Shown piece by piece: positions 13,420 to 25,885 of a DNA stretch of 64,000 nucleotides. The notes under the pieces were generated by a model. That model did no database searches. It worked only from the letters and a program-made list of their open reading frames with translations, and had not been told where the DNA came from. Made by a program: the position numbers and the translations under genes. Position 1 is the first letter of the stretch. Each line of letters opens with the position of its first letter. The stretch is from the NCBI GenBank assembly GCA_037389465.1, contig JAZARR010000008.1, positions 2,481,501-2,545,500 of the forward strand, read 5' to 3'. This DNA comes from Baylisascaris procyonis. Taxonomy: Eukaryota > Nematoda > Chromadorea > Rhabditida > Ascarididae.

Positions 13420-13747
13420 AAAAAGGAATTGAAACTGTTCGATGCATTTTCTCCAGCCAACGTATTTGATGACGTAAAAACACTCGTATCTTCTTTCATT
13501 TTGGCTGAGAAAAATAAGCAACGACAAATAGCGAATGAAGTATATTTTAGAGAAGAAAACATTTATGCCGAAGTACCTCATGGCAAGCAAGCCGAAAAGT
13601 TTCAGTACTTTCCGCAAACAAATATTTCCTTCATTCCCTCTCGAAACCCATCTCTAAACGTTGTAGTGATGGAATTCCCTCTTTTTTTTTTTCAGGCTAT
13701 TTCGAAATCCAAGTAATAACTATCTCATTGGTGTAACATTGATCTCA
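13420..13747 (+). other. Two coding-like islands of an unassigned plus-strand gene
   Basis: From 13420 a frame is open to about 13710 with a charged, protein-like composition (for example LAEKNKQRQIANEVYFREEN and EVPHGKQAEKFQYFP). Just after, 13696-13747 is flanked by a strong acceptor (poly-T then CAG) and a strong donor (GTAAGA) and reads LFRNPSNNYLIGVTLIS. The two cannot be joined simply, because an intron ending at 13695 would be under 40 nt. The minus strand is also open here, but reads like the antisense of a Lys/Glu-rich frame. Function unknown. Confidence 0.3.
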
Positions 13748-14764
13748 GTAAGAAGAGAACGGTTAGTGCCTTCAAGGCATACATTATCCTCATGGTTGAA
13801 AAGTTTTATCATCAATAGTCGATATACTCGGTGATATTTTGACTTCGGAATTGCGATCCTCATTTCGAGACTTCCTTGCCAATATTGCACCGAGTTTACT
13901 CATTACCAAGAAAAACAAAAGACTGAAATAAAAATTATAAAACTGTTATCCTTTAGCTTTTCTCTCATTGATTACATCCTCGCGCTGGAAATTCAAAAGT
14001 TTTAAAAGCTTTGCGCCTTCTCTCCAGCACATATCCTATCATGGATATTCGAATGGGCTCAAATACGGTCATCCAAATATTTCGCCCGGAAAATTGCAAT
14101 GAAATTTAAGAATCACGAATATTTTTGACGTCAATAAAACCAAGATTTCTTTAATGCACTCCCCTTAAGTAATTTCGTTCAAATCCACCATTCCCCGTTA
14201 ATTCCCTCTGCAGTGCGCTCCACCTCGTAACTTGCAAACAGTATAAAGCCTTCTGCACCTCCCTCCCCACCCCCCCCCCTTCCCTTCCCTTCTCTCCACT
14301 AAGAACTCCATTCAGATTAGGGTAAGATCTTGAGTTGATTATTTCGGAATCGGATCAAGACTTTTTAATGATTTTTTTTTTTGACCCAAACTTTATTTTA
14401 AACAAGATGAGCAAAATATTCTAACTGCAAAGGCCGATAACGAGCCGATATTTCAAAAAGTTATAAAAAAGTTGTTACTTCAAGGGGATGGATGCCATTT
14501 CTGAGGCATCCGATGAATAGAGGCATCGGATGAGAATAGTGTTCAACCTAGCGATTTGTCTGCCAACTAGTTGGCGGAATTTTAGAAATTCTTAGCGTGC
14601 CATTTAAAATATATTTTTGATTTGTTGCATTCTGCTTGAAATGTTGCTCCATCTATTATACAGTTTGTTATTTATTCAAGAGCCTTATATACGAAAGCTT
14701 GAAATGCGCTTCTCTATCCCAACAATTTGTGGGCGAATAAAATGATAGAATCAATGAAATCGAA
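13748..14764. other. Intergenic spacer with a polypyrimidine tract
   Basis: No coding evidence is seen. A pyrimidine-rich run at about 14255-14299 (mostly C, then CCCTT units) is the only notable feature. This is the convergent 3' side of the TauE/SafE gene. Confidence 0.5.
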
Positions 14765-16589
14765 TTAACGACGGAAAAGATTCGAATCGAACGATTTTTT
14801 TTCTTTGTCAGAAATGATAAACAAATACCTGAAAATAATTATTCCGGCTCCGATGAGAACCAAAGAAATTGGTGGTCGAGTGAAAAGAAAACCGATTAAG
14901 GCGACCACTTCGAGGATATAAACGAAACTAGCGAGTACTAACCGATGGAAATGTGAGCCGATTAATGATCCAAGTGGCGCAAATATCACCACAATTGGTA
15001 CTGCAACCACTATGTATGTATAATTAACATATTGACTGTTGCAAACAATAGCAATATTTTTCAATTCTTTTATGAATGACCATCTAAACAAAAATCAAAC
15101 TTAAGCGTCAGGAACGACCATCCAAACGAAAGTTAAACTCAAGCATCTATTCAGGAATGACCATCTAATCCGGATCCAACTATGGAAAAGCAGACTGACT
15201 CCCGGTTCAAAATCTGGCGCCCAACCACGGAGTCGGCCCTTTGGAGTCAACACCAGTAATCTCCAATCATTGATCGTCATAATTCAATGGTCGCATTCAA
15301 ATTCACATTCGCTATATTTCTCGCTAGTGAGAGTTTTTTATGAGTAATTAAAGTTGTTTTACACGATAAATTAAGGGTTGAAGATATCAGTTAGTAACTC
15401 GACAATGGCCATGAAGAAAAAGAGTTTACCCGACACTTCGAAATATTCCCAAGCGAGTTGAGAAATATCACACATAATAAGTTGCCTCCAAAAGAAACCA
15501 ATACAAGTATTCACCGCCATTAAGACAACCGATGTTGGTGTGGCCACCTTCTCGGTGATACGAAAGAGTAATGTAAGCATCGAAAATGAGCAAATATCAA
15601 CACCCGAACCAACAAATGCACTACATAAACCTATAAATATTCATTTCATTATCACTCACGTGGGCATTTAATTCATCAATAAAACTCCCGAATGTAATCA
15701 TTAGATGAAATGCACTACATAGATCTATAAATTCATCGCCAAATTTTGTCTAAAGTCGCAAGTAATTATTAAAGGTTTCAAAATGGGCAAAATAGACCGG
15801 ACATTAGCATCTACCCTCTGTAGAATACAGCATTTGAGTCTCTTTGAGATGTAATCTTTTCGGAACAATTGCGCATCTTTAAATTGTCATTTCTAAGAAA
15901 TTATAAGTTCTCAAGTAAAAAAGTTAAAATAATAAATAATGCTCGACATAGTTTTAGTCTAATATCTCAAAAAAAAGACCATTTTGAATCACAAATTGAT
16001 AAACAAACAATGTTGATATAATCGTTATCAATAAAAGTATTGTAATTTTAGATTGTTTAGTATATCGTCTTAACATCGTCGAAACTGAGATACGTATTTC
16101 CCGGAAAGACAAAATTGAATTTAATGTATTAAAGAATAATAAATATTACGGTTAAAAAAAAATTAAAATGAGTTGGCAATTGTATGATAATGAAAAATTT
16201 ATGAAATAATATGATAATTTTGAATGTTATTAATTTTAATTTATTTTCTAATATGAAACTTCTTTAATATTATCTCCAAGATTAAATATTTTCAACTATC
16301 ACAACAATTGCTGTATGCATCAATTATACTAAAAGTAAATAAGCGTAAAAAAATAATCCATAAACAAATTAACCTCCAATGAAGCCAGTAAAGAGAAGAA
16401 CAAATGCTTTCCAGAAGCAAAAATTTGGAATAATTTCAAATGTTCGTCGCTTCTTTCGAGTATTTAAGATAAAAAGTGAAAGTGCGAATGAGAACCAAAC
16501 CGAAACAAAGAACATTTTCTTTTGTGGACCTGTAAATGAATCCATTAGAAAATTTAGAAAAAAAAAACATTTTTTAAAGTTCACTTTCA

Positions 16590-16665
<76 letters not shown>

Positions 16666-19600
16666 CAGTAAACGTAAAATGAGTTGGTACAAATCTTCTA
16701 TCGACTGCAAATACAAAATCGGTGAAAAAAGTACCAATTCACATTGAAAACGAAGCGAACACTGAATTTTATTCGATGATTAACCTCATTCATCAATGCA
16801 CTATCATTATTACATAACAAATAGCTATTTGAATAGATAAAAAAATTTTACGTGGTAAATTCGTTCATCTTATACTCCCCTTTGAATAAATCCGATTCAA
16901 AAAAAAAAGATCAAAGCATTAAACAAATCATCGATATATTCAGATCAACTTCAATTCGAATCAAATCAATAATTATCACCTCACCAGTCATTAGTGGATC
17001 AAGTACATGAAAGCCGAAAATGATGCCAGCAACAGCGCCAAACGAACAGAAAACAATTGAATGCCATTCAATTACGATTTTCATCCAAATAATTGTAAAT
17101 GCTGCTGATGTCATTCCTAAAAAGGTAATAATGTGCACAACGGATGGATCGTTTTTTCTTTCTTTAGATGGCCTAAACTGTGGGTGGCTGTGAAAGTTCT
17201 TGCACCGCCAAAGCCTCATGGAGCTCTTGGAAAGGAGTCGATTAGGACATAAAACTTCAGTATCCTCAAAAATTTTGCGATGAGAACCACGTTGCAACGC
17301 CCTTCTAAAAATTGTGGGGGCGATTAACGCCTAAGATGAATGCTATCCGCCTTTCTGTCGGCATTTTAGAGTAGACCTAAACGTAGGAGATTTAAGGATT
17401 GTCTGCCTCCAATCGCCGGTGATCGAGATGAACCGTCTCTCATTTCATCGTTTCTGAACTAAGCGTTTCTTTTGAGAGAAGACGCAAATAAAAACATAGA
17501 AAGTTGAAGGACGGGCTTAAGAGTGGTCTGAAAAGATGGCACAATCTTTATAACGCTACGGACAAAGAAAAATGAGTTCAGAAACGAAAAGAAATAAAAA
17601 ACTATCAAGTTTCTTTCTTATCCTTGACCCTTTCAAGTTAGTGTCATCCCGTCCTGCCTTATAGATTCTCCTTTATCAAATAAAAACAAGAGTAACTCCT
17701 CAGTGGCCTTTTTAGTCTCCAGGACTTCTTGAAAATTGGGACGTCGCTACGAGGTTTGAGACCAGAGGTCTGCGAAGCAGTACCCCATGTAAGGCGCCGG
17801 AGGTGAGGAGGTTTTGTTCCCACTATCCCCTGGTTGGCGTCTCTGCGATTTCTCGGACTGCGAGGACCCGTTCAGAAACGGGCTAACTTATGGCTCCATT
17901 CATATAGAAAGCAACCCAATCTGAATCTGCGATGCAACAAATGAATCATTCCTCACACGGAAAGGGCAATTTCATGCTTGATATAAACGCGGGCGACAAT
18001 CAAGGCAATTCACCGAATCAGTCGTTTCTACTCATCTCTATTGTGAAGGAAGATGTTCGGAGTTCCAGTTTTTCTGAAACCAGTCGCAGCAATTAGCCTG
18101 TAACGTGACCTGCCTCAGAAAGCAAAGGAACTCCCCTGGAGACAAAGGAATGCATAAAGAGGAAGGACTGATGGGATCGGCACTTCACGGAGAAAATGAC
18201 CGAGTGAAGTCTTTCCTCTGAATAACTCAACGAAGAGTTTTTATGCCGAATGACCATGCGAGGAATTTTTCGTCGGCTGCTAAACCTATAAGAAACGTGA
18301 CGCTTTTCTGCATACTTCTATGCATCGTCCTTTCCCTCTCCCACCCACGTGGTTTAATGCGTTCTGAGCATGACCTCAATGCCTTACCACAAGATTGAAT
18401 CATCAATGAGAAGTCCCTCGAAATAGCAGCATCAATATGCAGCACTAGTGTCATCACTGGGAAAGCAACCGCTCCACCGCCCTCGGACGTCATTCCTTCA
18501 AAAGAATATGACATGAAAATCCAAGCTAAAACAAACTAAATGAATAACAGAAATCAGCACGCGACAGATGAATAACAGCACTAAGTTCGCCGATTGCTTT
18601 CGCTTCATTAGTGCTGAAAGGTGCTCATATAAGCCAAAAGCTTGGTTCAATCGTTTTAACGTTTCAGTTTTATGAAATCGTGTAAAAGCGTTAGAGAATT
18701 TGTGGCTTTTGTGCGGTAACTAAAATAAAATAGCATTTAAAACGTTAAATATCAAATTCAATTCCGAATTTCAAAAGTAAGGCATTATTCGCTTTGATCA
18801 TATTTTAATGCAGCTCATCTGTGGAGAACATAGCTCCAGATAAGGATTCCGTAGAAAAGTTGGGAAATGTTATTTTAGCAGGTGCGCTATCAAGGATCTA
18901 GAAGGATATCCTTAGGGCACTAGCCACTGCATATAACTCAAAGTAATTAAAGTTTCCCTGTTACTGAGCTCAGGTCGTTTCAAAATATTCACACATAGCC
19001 AATTTCTTTCCCTTCTTCAATCTTATTCATGCTTTACTGCCTAGATTTTGTGTTGCGTATCATTCGGATAGGTGTATATACCGCAAAGCGATATCACACA
19101 ACTATAGCATACTTTTGCTTCTTTTTCTGTAAATCAATATATCAATTATATAATCAATAAAGACTGAGCTTGAAAAGAATTCAATAAAAGCGAACTGTGT
19201 TGCAGTTGGGCAATCGCAATCTGTCAATAAGCTAAAATACTTACCTGCAACCGTTGCACCAAGTATCATTGTTAGTGGCAACTCATAACGGGTTGGATAT
19301 AAACGGAAAATATTGTATCTGATTGCAAGTGTCCACCAAACAGTTTGCATGAAACACATCGGGATTAGAAAGCCAATATACTTGCGATAACGTTCCACGA
19401 TAGATGTCTTATCGTCTTCATTGTTCTCAAAAACTTGATGAACCTCTTGTTCCAATTTTTGACCTGAAAGAAACAATTACCGGAAGGTATTACTTCTTAT
19501 AGACTTCTATATGGTGGTAATTGTATGCGTTTTGGAATTTAGTTCGCCACACTCGCAGCAATAATGCATTCATATTTTAAAGTGATCCAATCACTTATGC

Positions 19601-20210
19601 AAATGTTAAATGGAATATTCATTTTTCTATGGTTCTATCAGTGTAGAAAGAAAATTTAGCTAGCTGCAGAATCTCTACATCCTCTCAAATATACGAAAAT
19701 AACGAAAATTCTTTCAAAATTGTTGAAGTAACTTTAATGTTGATATGAGATCGATGCTGTAAATTCTATGTGCAAAATTTTGCATCAATATTAATTGTTC
19801 CAGAATTTAAACTACAACGCAAATAGAATCGACAAAGGCATGACGTCATCATAGTACGCAGTTTACATGCAAATCTACAAAGACGTGATGAACGTGGAAA
19901 CAAGTTTCCAAGTAAATTTTGCTTTAACTTTTATAAGGAATCAGGGCGATCTATAGGCCTTTGATCTATAGGCCTATAGGCCTTTCGTGAGATCTATAAA
20001 ACTGCATTTTTCATATCGTAAACAAAGATAGACGAACATACAAATGCGTAAACGAGGTTGCAAGATGTAATAGAAATATTTCTTTGAGAGAAATAAAAAT
20101 TCACCTTCGAGGAAGTACTTCCGAATGAATTCAGCGAATTTGCGTTTTTTTGTCGTTGGCGCCATTGTAGCGGATACTCGTTCATCGCCTTCATTCACGT
20201 TGTTGGTCAT
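14765..20210 (-). CDS. TauE/SafE-family multi-pass membrane transporter
   Basis: Seven exons on the minus strand join perfectly: 20210-20105, 19463-19245, 18495-18388, 17116-16985, 16529-16374, 15630-15430, 15000-14765, giving 385 residues. Every intron interrupts a codon after its first base (phase 1), five of the six Gly codons. The soluble N-terminus (about 1-58, Lys/Glu-rich) is followed by about eight hydrophobic segments. Two glycine-rich repeats typical of TauE/SafE (Pfam PF01925) lie where expected: SEGGGAVAFPVMTL near residue 111, and GGLCSAFVGSGVDICSFSML after residue 240. The family is best known in bacteria for export of sulfite or sulfonates; the substrate here is unknown. The start ATG at 20210 is 7 nt after a TGCAG that could be a spliced-leader acceptor; a second in-frame ATG is residue 16. 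The stop is TAA. Intron 3 (17117-18387) is GC-richer than its surroundings. Confidence 0.85.
16593..16663. repeat. (TA)n microsatellite
   Basis: An uninterrupted AT/TA run of about 71 nt in intron 4 of the transporter gene. It creates spurious alternating Ile-Tyr reading frames on both strands. Confidence 0.95.
19948..19985. repeat. Short direct repeat containing a perfect 14-bp palindrome
   Basis: GATCTATAGGCCTTT at 19948 recurs at 19963 and overlaps a perfect palindrome, CTATAGGCCTATAG, at 19966-19979. It lies in intron 1 of the TauE/SafE gene. It may be slippage or a binding site; nothing more is visible. Confidence 0.7.
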
Positions 20211-22230
20211 CGAATTTCTGCAGGCACTAACTGAATTGATGTAGTAGCCTTCATATGCAATAACATGCCAAAATCTGCTTTTTATGACTAAAAATATACA
20301 GCTTTCTAATATGTAACATTGCTGCTATATTCAATCTTTCTCTAACAATAAAAGTAATAGCAATCTTAAGCGCTAAATTCTAAAGTGCGGCAGGAAAATC
20401 GGATGAAATTCCTATATGTTGCCACCTTGGAACCGATACACTTGCGATATGGTAATTGTTCTCGAGCAGAGCAAATTGCTAGTGCGAGTGTCGGCTGATT
20501 ATGGTTTAGCTGTTGTGCTATACTTTATTGGCGCATTTAGAATCGAACAGTTGTTCGTTGAACGAACAATTTCTTGGGAATATGAGTGCTTTGTTCAACA
20601 TATAAGTTCGCTATGCAGTATTGACATGGGAGTTGCTAATTGCTTTTCCTCATCCATCAATTTTTCATGAATGTTCATACCGTTTGCCTCAACTATGCAA
20701 TATTTTCAAGTAGGGCACAATGTTCATAGGATTACGCAAATTTTATAATAATTTGCATATTTACCTCTTCAAAGTTTCATAAATCACAATGACTAAACTG
20801 CTATTCAAAAATTCATAAAGCACAGATGCCAGCAAGTATAGATATAGAAAAACATGCAGTAGATATTAGCATTTCAACTCGTTATAGTCGTCATAAATGC
20901 GAAGGCTATTTGCGAGACATCTCAAAATAATGCAGATCACTCTTTCTAATATGAAATGAGTATATAGATGCTTTAGAAATATTGCTTGATAAAACAAAAC
21001 ATCACGAAGTTGTGCAAAAGCGAAGAGTGAAAACCATTTCGCAGAGACTAGCAACATGTGCATTTTCACCATTTTGCACACTCAAATAACCGGCTTCAAA
21101 TATCGCAGTGAAACATATGCAATAATGCATTCATAGCTTTGCTGAATCGGTTGCTGATTCTTCATGAAAGGGTATTGCATCGGTTGTAAAATTTTGGACA
21201 CGTTTAAACGACTATTGCTGTTATCGACTCTGATGGATCAGCTTAAGAGTGAAAGCATTCGGACAAGCATAACTTTGGCGTAAAACAAACCCATCAAGCT
21301 TCATAATTTCAGTTTAACCGTTTCCCGACCTGAACAGATGCATCGTCAGGATGTGTTTTGCAAATGCAAATTTAGTCAGATCTAACAATGAGATGAAGGA
21401 TGCAACTGGAAGTGAAGTTTTACGAACAATGATGAGCTAAAAATGAAAAAAAAAAACTTGAGGTATCGAAATCTTTCAAGTTTCAAAACTAAAAAAAACG
21501 ACCATATGACTTTCAATGAAGCCCTAGAAGTAATAAAGATGTGAGGGTTTTAGCAGAGAGATTCATTTGAAGAAATGGCATTACTGAATGGAAGAGCATT
21601 TTTTTTTTCAACAATTTTATATAGCCCATTTATGCAACAGCATGTACGTGAACAACAAACAATAGGCACTATGGTATATATCAAGTGCTATATGTAATGT
21701 TATAAAATGCATAATGCATGAAACTTTTTAAGTTTGTAGACGAACGATAGATGACTCAAGGAGTGGAAATTGGAGACGTTTAGTAAGCAGAGGTTGTTCT
21801 CATATCTCCATAAAGCTTTAAATGGGCTGCAGTTCATTTCAGAAATGACGATTGGACTTCAGTGAACATAATACAACATTTACGAAGATAACGCATTCTC
21901 ATTTACAACGAAAGAATCCATAATAATAAAATTACGTGGGTTAGAGAAATACGACTATCTAACGAGCGTCGATGCAGCGTAAATGACTACATCGGCTTTA
22001 CCGTGCAGTGGCAAGGGTTTATTTTTATGTGACATAGGTCAAACTCATCTTGAGGCCGTGTGCATCGATCAAAGTTTTATTCATGAACACAATTAATGCT
22101 GAGCGAAAATATCGCAACATCTTCCTATTTAGTCATCATGCGAATCTTGCAACACTATTCCAGCAAGAACAATTGCAAAAGCTTTATTTCAAGACAACTA
22201 TATTAATTCTCTGCACATGCACTCATTCAG
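20211..22230. other. Upstream spacer of the transporter gene
   Basis: AT-rich sequence that should include the transporter promoter; no clear TATA box was picked out. An ATG-initiated 84-codon frame at 20416-20670 has no family signature and was not called as a gene. Confidence 0.4.
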
Positions 22231-22318
22231 CCATCAAGCAGATATAGTAGAGGCATTAAATCATCGAAAACGCTGGCAAGTTGAAGATGGAGAAATTTGT
22301 AAAAATTGCTCTGCAGCG
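22231..22318 (+). other. Candidate internal exon, unknown gene
   Basis: An acceptor CTCATTCAG and a donor GTAAGG bound 88 nt. The frame reads HQADIVEALNHRKRWQVEDG then EICKNCSAA, ending in phase 0. Composition is protein-like, with two cysteines and an N-linked site (NCS). It could belong to the same plus-strand gene as the islands at 25463-25885, but the exons between them were not found. Confidence 0.25.
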
Positions 22319-25300
22319 GTAAGGTCAACTCATGAAAATTTTTGTGAGTTTTTTGATACGACTGATTTACTCAGTCGTTTCACATGCCTCTTTCCAAAAA
22401 ACAAAATATGGAAAAAAACGCGGTCATATTCTAATTGAACCTACTGATCTTCTTCGAAATAATCGTTTTTCAATGGTCATATCAATATAAAGTGAAAGTC
22501 CAATCGATACCAAATGCGTGCAAACTTTACCCACTCTTACGTATTGCGTCTATAACTTCTGTCGAAACTGATGATTCAGTTATAGAGTAGAAGATCACCG
22601 TATGCTCTATGCTATAGGCATCAAATTCCATAACTCTACTATCGCTTTTCTCGAGTCGAATCCATGAGATCGATGGATACACTCATACTCAGACACTCAT
22701 ATTCATACTCGTACTAAAAAATGATCATAAACTCTTTGACATGCTTTCATCATGCGTGAATATTTTCAAAAATTTGCGTTTTTTTGCGCTCTCGCAGAGC
22801 GAATTTATTAGCAAAAGTGCATAAGAGAAGACTTCGATGAATATAAAACTTTCGAAAAGCTTTTTTTTTAAAAATGGGAAGTATGTCATTTTTAATGCGT
22901 TTATTTTCTTTAATATTGAAATGACAAGTCCAATGATTGCTGAATGGTTGTAATGAAATTGTCTCTGAAAGAATTGCTAGCCGATAACCGGTATTATGTC
23001 GTATTTCGGGTGGCGACGATTTTTTTTTTTTTTTTGAGGTGAGTGGAACGAAATGATATGACTAAACAAAAACGAGTTTCTTTTTTTTTTTTCTTTCAAT
23101 AAGCATCTGTTGAATCGAATAAATGATTATATCATCATCTCACAAATTTTTCACAGACAATCGGTTGTCTATATTGGATTCATATTCACGATTATTCTTT
23201 ATGTGCTGCTGAAGTTTGCAGAAAAATTGAGAGTATCGTTTATGTTTCTTTTTGTGGCTTGTTAAAGTTGCATTTACTGTCTTTATTTTCAATAAGTGAA
23301 TCTGAATACAGTCTTGCTGCAGGCTACGCATGAAATATTGAATTATCGGAGTACTTTTTTCAGATAAGGAAGGAATTGCTTACATTATAGCTGCTATATA
23401 TTCAGTGAAAAAGGCTTCTTCAAAGTTTCTTCTAAAAGAAGTCTTCGCCCAAATACTATAGCTGACCAATGTTGCAGCACGATATTTCGTTGCCGCAAGC
23501 TTGAACAAATGATGAAATAGTTGTAAGGTGCTCTTTTTAATGCGCTTCGACAACGCAAGCCTGTAGCATTAAACGATAGAGAAGCACAAGGAAAATAAAA
23601 GGAATTTGAATAGAAGAAATAAACGGAAGGAAGAAAAGAAAAGAATGCTTCAAAGATGCGATGAAAGAAGGAAATTTGATTGTGCGAAAGCATACTATTG
23701 TAAAAATCCACTTCATTCTCAATGACCGGCTATTTGAGTGCCATATAGTAAATTTTGTATTGTTTTATTAGTTTAATAGGTATTGTAAAGATATTTAAGT
23801 AGAGGTAAAGGAACGAATACCTTAGCATTTTCTGAGCTATTCACGAAGAAGAAAGAAAAATCGCAGCAGTAGGAAAATACTGAAATTTGAAAGAAAGAAA
23901 TTTGAACAATGGAGGAACTAATAGAGAATGCTGCTAGAATATGTCGATGGTTCGTTAAAAGTTTTTTACGTTTCGCTTGCTTCATAGCGAGTTTCACAAG
24001 TCGCTAGCAAATAGTAAAATATGCATATTAATGCAAGCATATTATAGGCAGCCACATTAGTCGTATAGAAAAAAGTTATTTTTATGTAGTGCGATGGGAT
24101 AAGATGCAAATCCAACTCGTGCAAAATGTGTGTGATTTTTGGCATCTCTGAATAGAGTGAATAATGCCATCTATATGTGATTATCGGATGGTACATATTC
24201 TATGCATCAACTTTTGCATCTTTAACTTCAGTGATTTATAAGATAGACAGATGGGCATGCACCTATACGCACTGGCGCGTTGTTCTAATGACGAGTTTCT
24301 AAAATGCGAATTTGCAAAAGCACATAGAAAATGATGTTTTCATGCAAATTTGCAGTGCAATGGGTATATCCACGAATTTCTACAACAGGCTAAATGAAGC
24401 AGGGAATTGAAAAGAAGGCACTGAAATGCCTCCAATTTTCCGATCGTTTTAATCATGAAAACATCTTGCATCCTCAAGTGGGGTGCAACAAATATTAGAA
24501 TGAAGCAGTTCGAACGAGCAAAATTCTAAACAATGATATTCGACTACAACTAGTCACCTATATAAATAGCACCACACAGAGGTGAACTTCAAAAGCGTTT
24601 ATTTGTTCATCTCATCAACTGTAATTATCATCGTTTTTATCAAATTGTTTTGTTTTATTGTGATGCAATTGTTGGCACCGCCAGTCTCTCCTTAATAGTT
24701 TATTTATGAATGAAAGTTATTTTTTCAAACTTTTTATGATGTTTGCATACCTCAATGATCAATTGTATTATAATTACTATTTAATTTACTCTAAAAAATA
24801 ACATATAAACTTTGATTTATGATTACAATGATGATGTTTGATATCTGAGAGTGTAAATAACTGACACAATCATATAACGAAGCTTTGCGAACATGCTTAT
24901 GACCTTCAGATCAACACAATTTGGCAACCACTTCGGTGATATCATTTGCCAGATGATGTGCAAATTTAAATATGCAAATTTTTGAATACTTCCGAAATCT
25001 TATGATAATTTCTTCCAGAAGTTTGTAGACTGAAGTGGAAATTAGCATTTATTGCAATGCAAAATATGCATTCACATAAACTTTTAATCACCTGCTGAAA
25101 GCATAGAATAGAGTGCAAATTAAATATGGCGGCTAATATCGAATTCGTATAGTGCAAATTGCATAAGAAGTGCAACACAATGCGATGAATTGACATTACT
25201 CTAACTTTGTCAACAACAAGTTCTTTTTTTTTTGCGATTAAAGAAATTTGCTCGTATTCATTGAGGTGGAATTCCAAAAATATTGGCACTTCGTTACGCA

Positions 25301-25462
25301 ATGTTCTTATATGTTTGAGTGCTCTTCTCCCATCTTAAAATGGAAAATTGTTGCAAATTGCAATTCCATATCATTTATTGCAAATTGCACACAGCGATGC
25401 TATGGAAATGTTTAAAAAAAAAAGAAACTCCTTTCGCTTTGGTTTTCTTTCATTTCTCACAG

Positions 25463-25885
25463 AAAACCGAACTGTGATAATTGACGAGCGATCAACTGAA
25501 GTAGACATCCTCGCTCAGTTTGTCAATTTTTTCACAAACTGGTGCGAATTTTTTCTTCTAGGATAACGCGTTAACCACTCCGGCATGTATCTTCGTTTGC
25601 TGTGATGATAATAACTACGACGATGATGTAAAAATCAGCTCCGTTGGCTCATCTAATCGTCGAGGTCTCTTCAAGGATCTGCATCTTGCATCGGGTTGCG
25701 GTCGAGTAAACTGCGAGACAACACAACTGTAGGGGCGAGCAGTTTACAATACTTATATAATGAGGTGACAATAGGATACCTCGAATCGCCGGTATGATCT
25801 CGCATCCGAACTCCACGCTGCCGCCGATCACATCGAGCACACCAGTGGCCAACCGTCGGTCTACTTGGCCTTAAGGCCAGCCTAG
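25463..25885 (+). CDS. 3' end of an unassigned plus-strand gene (three candidate exons)
   Basis: Three consecutive exons join in phase: 25463-25521 (acceptor TTTCTCACAG, weak donor GTCAAT), 25562-25705 (acceptor TTTTCTTCTAG, donor GTAAAC) and 25775-25885 (acceptor GACAATAG, stop TAG). The peptide contains RTVIIDERSTEVDILAQF, TTPACIFVCCDDNNYDDDVK, GLFKDLHLASGCG and YDLASELHAAADHIEHTSGQ, and ends VYLALRPA. Residues 25.56-25.88 kb lie in an obviously GC-richer patch, as expected of coding DNA in this AT-rich region. I do not recognise the family. The minus strand is also partly open here and could be spliced with a 53-nt intron, so strand is not certain. Upstream exons should lie between 20.4 and 25.4 kb. 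Confidence 0.4.

Noticed and set aside
13279..13617. 112-codon minus-strand frame opposite the plus-strand island
   Set aside because: Rich in Phe, Leu, Ile, Tyr and Cys, as expected for the antisense of a Lys/Glu/Asn-rich frame.
16369..16747. Frames of over 120 codons on both strands rich in alternating Ile and Tyr
   Set aside because: They are readings through the (TA)n microsatellite. Only the transporter exon at 16374-16529 inside the minus frame is real. The same applies to frames over the TA runs near 41.6, 48.9 and 50.0 kb.
20416..20670. ATG-initiated 84-codon plus-strand frame (MLPPWNRYTCDMVIVLEQSK...)
   Set aside because: No signal peptide, family motif, partner exon or poly(A) signal; frames of this length are expected by chance in this much sequence.
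25649..25852. Minus-strand frame, spliceable with a 53-nt intron, reading GVLDVIGGSVEFGCEIIPAI
   Set aside because: Attractive composition, but the plus strand offers three phased exons with a stop in the same patch. Not fully excluded.
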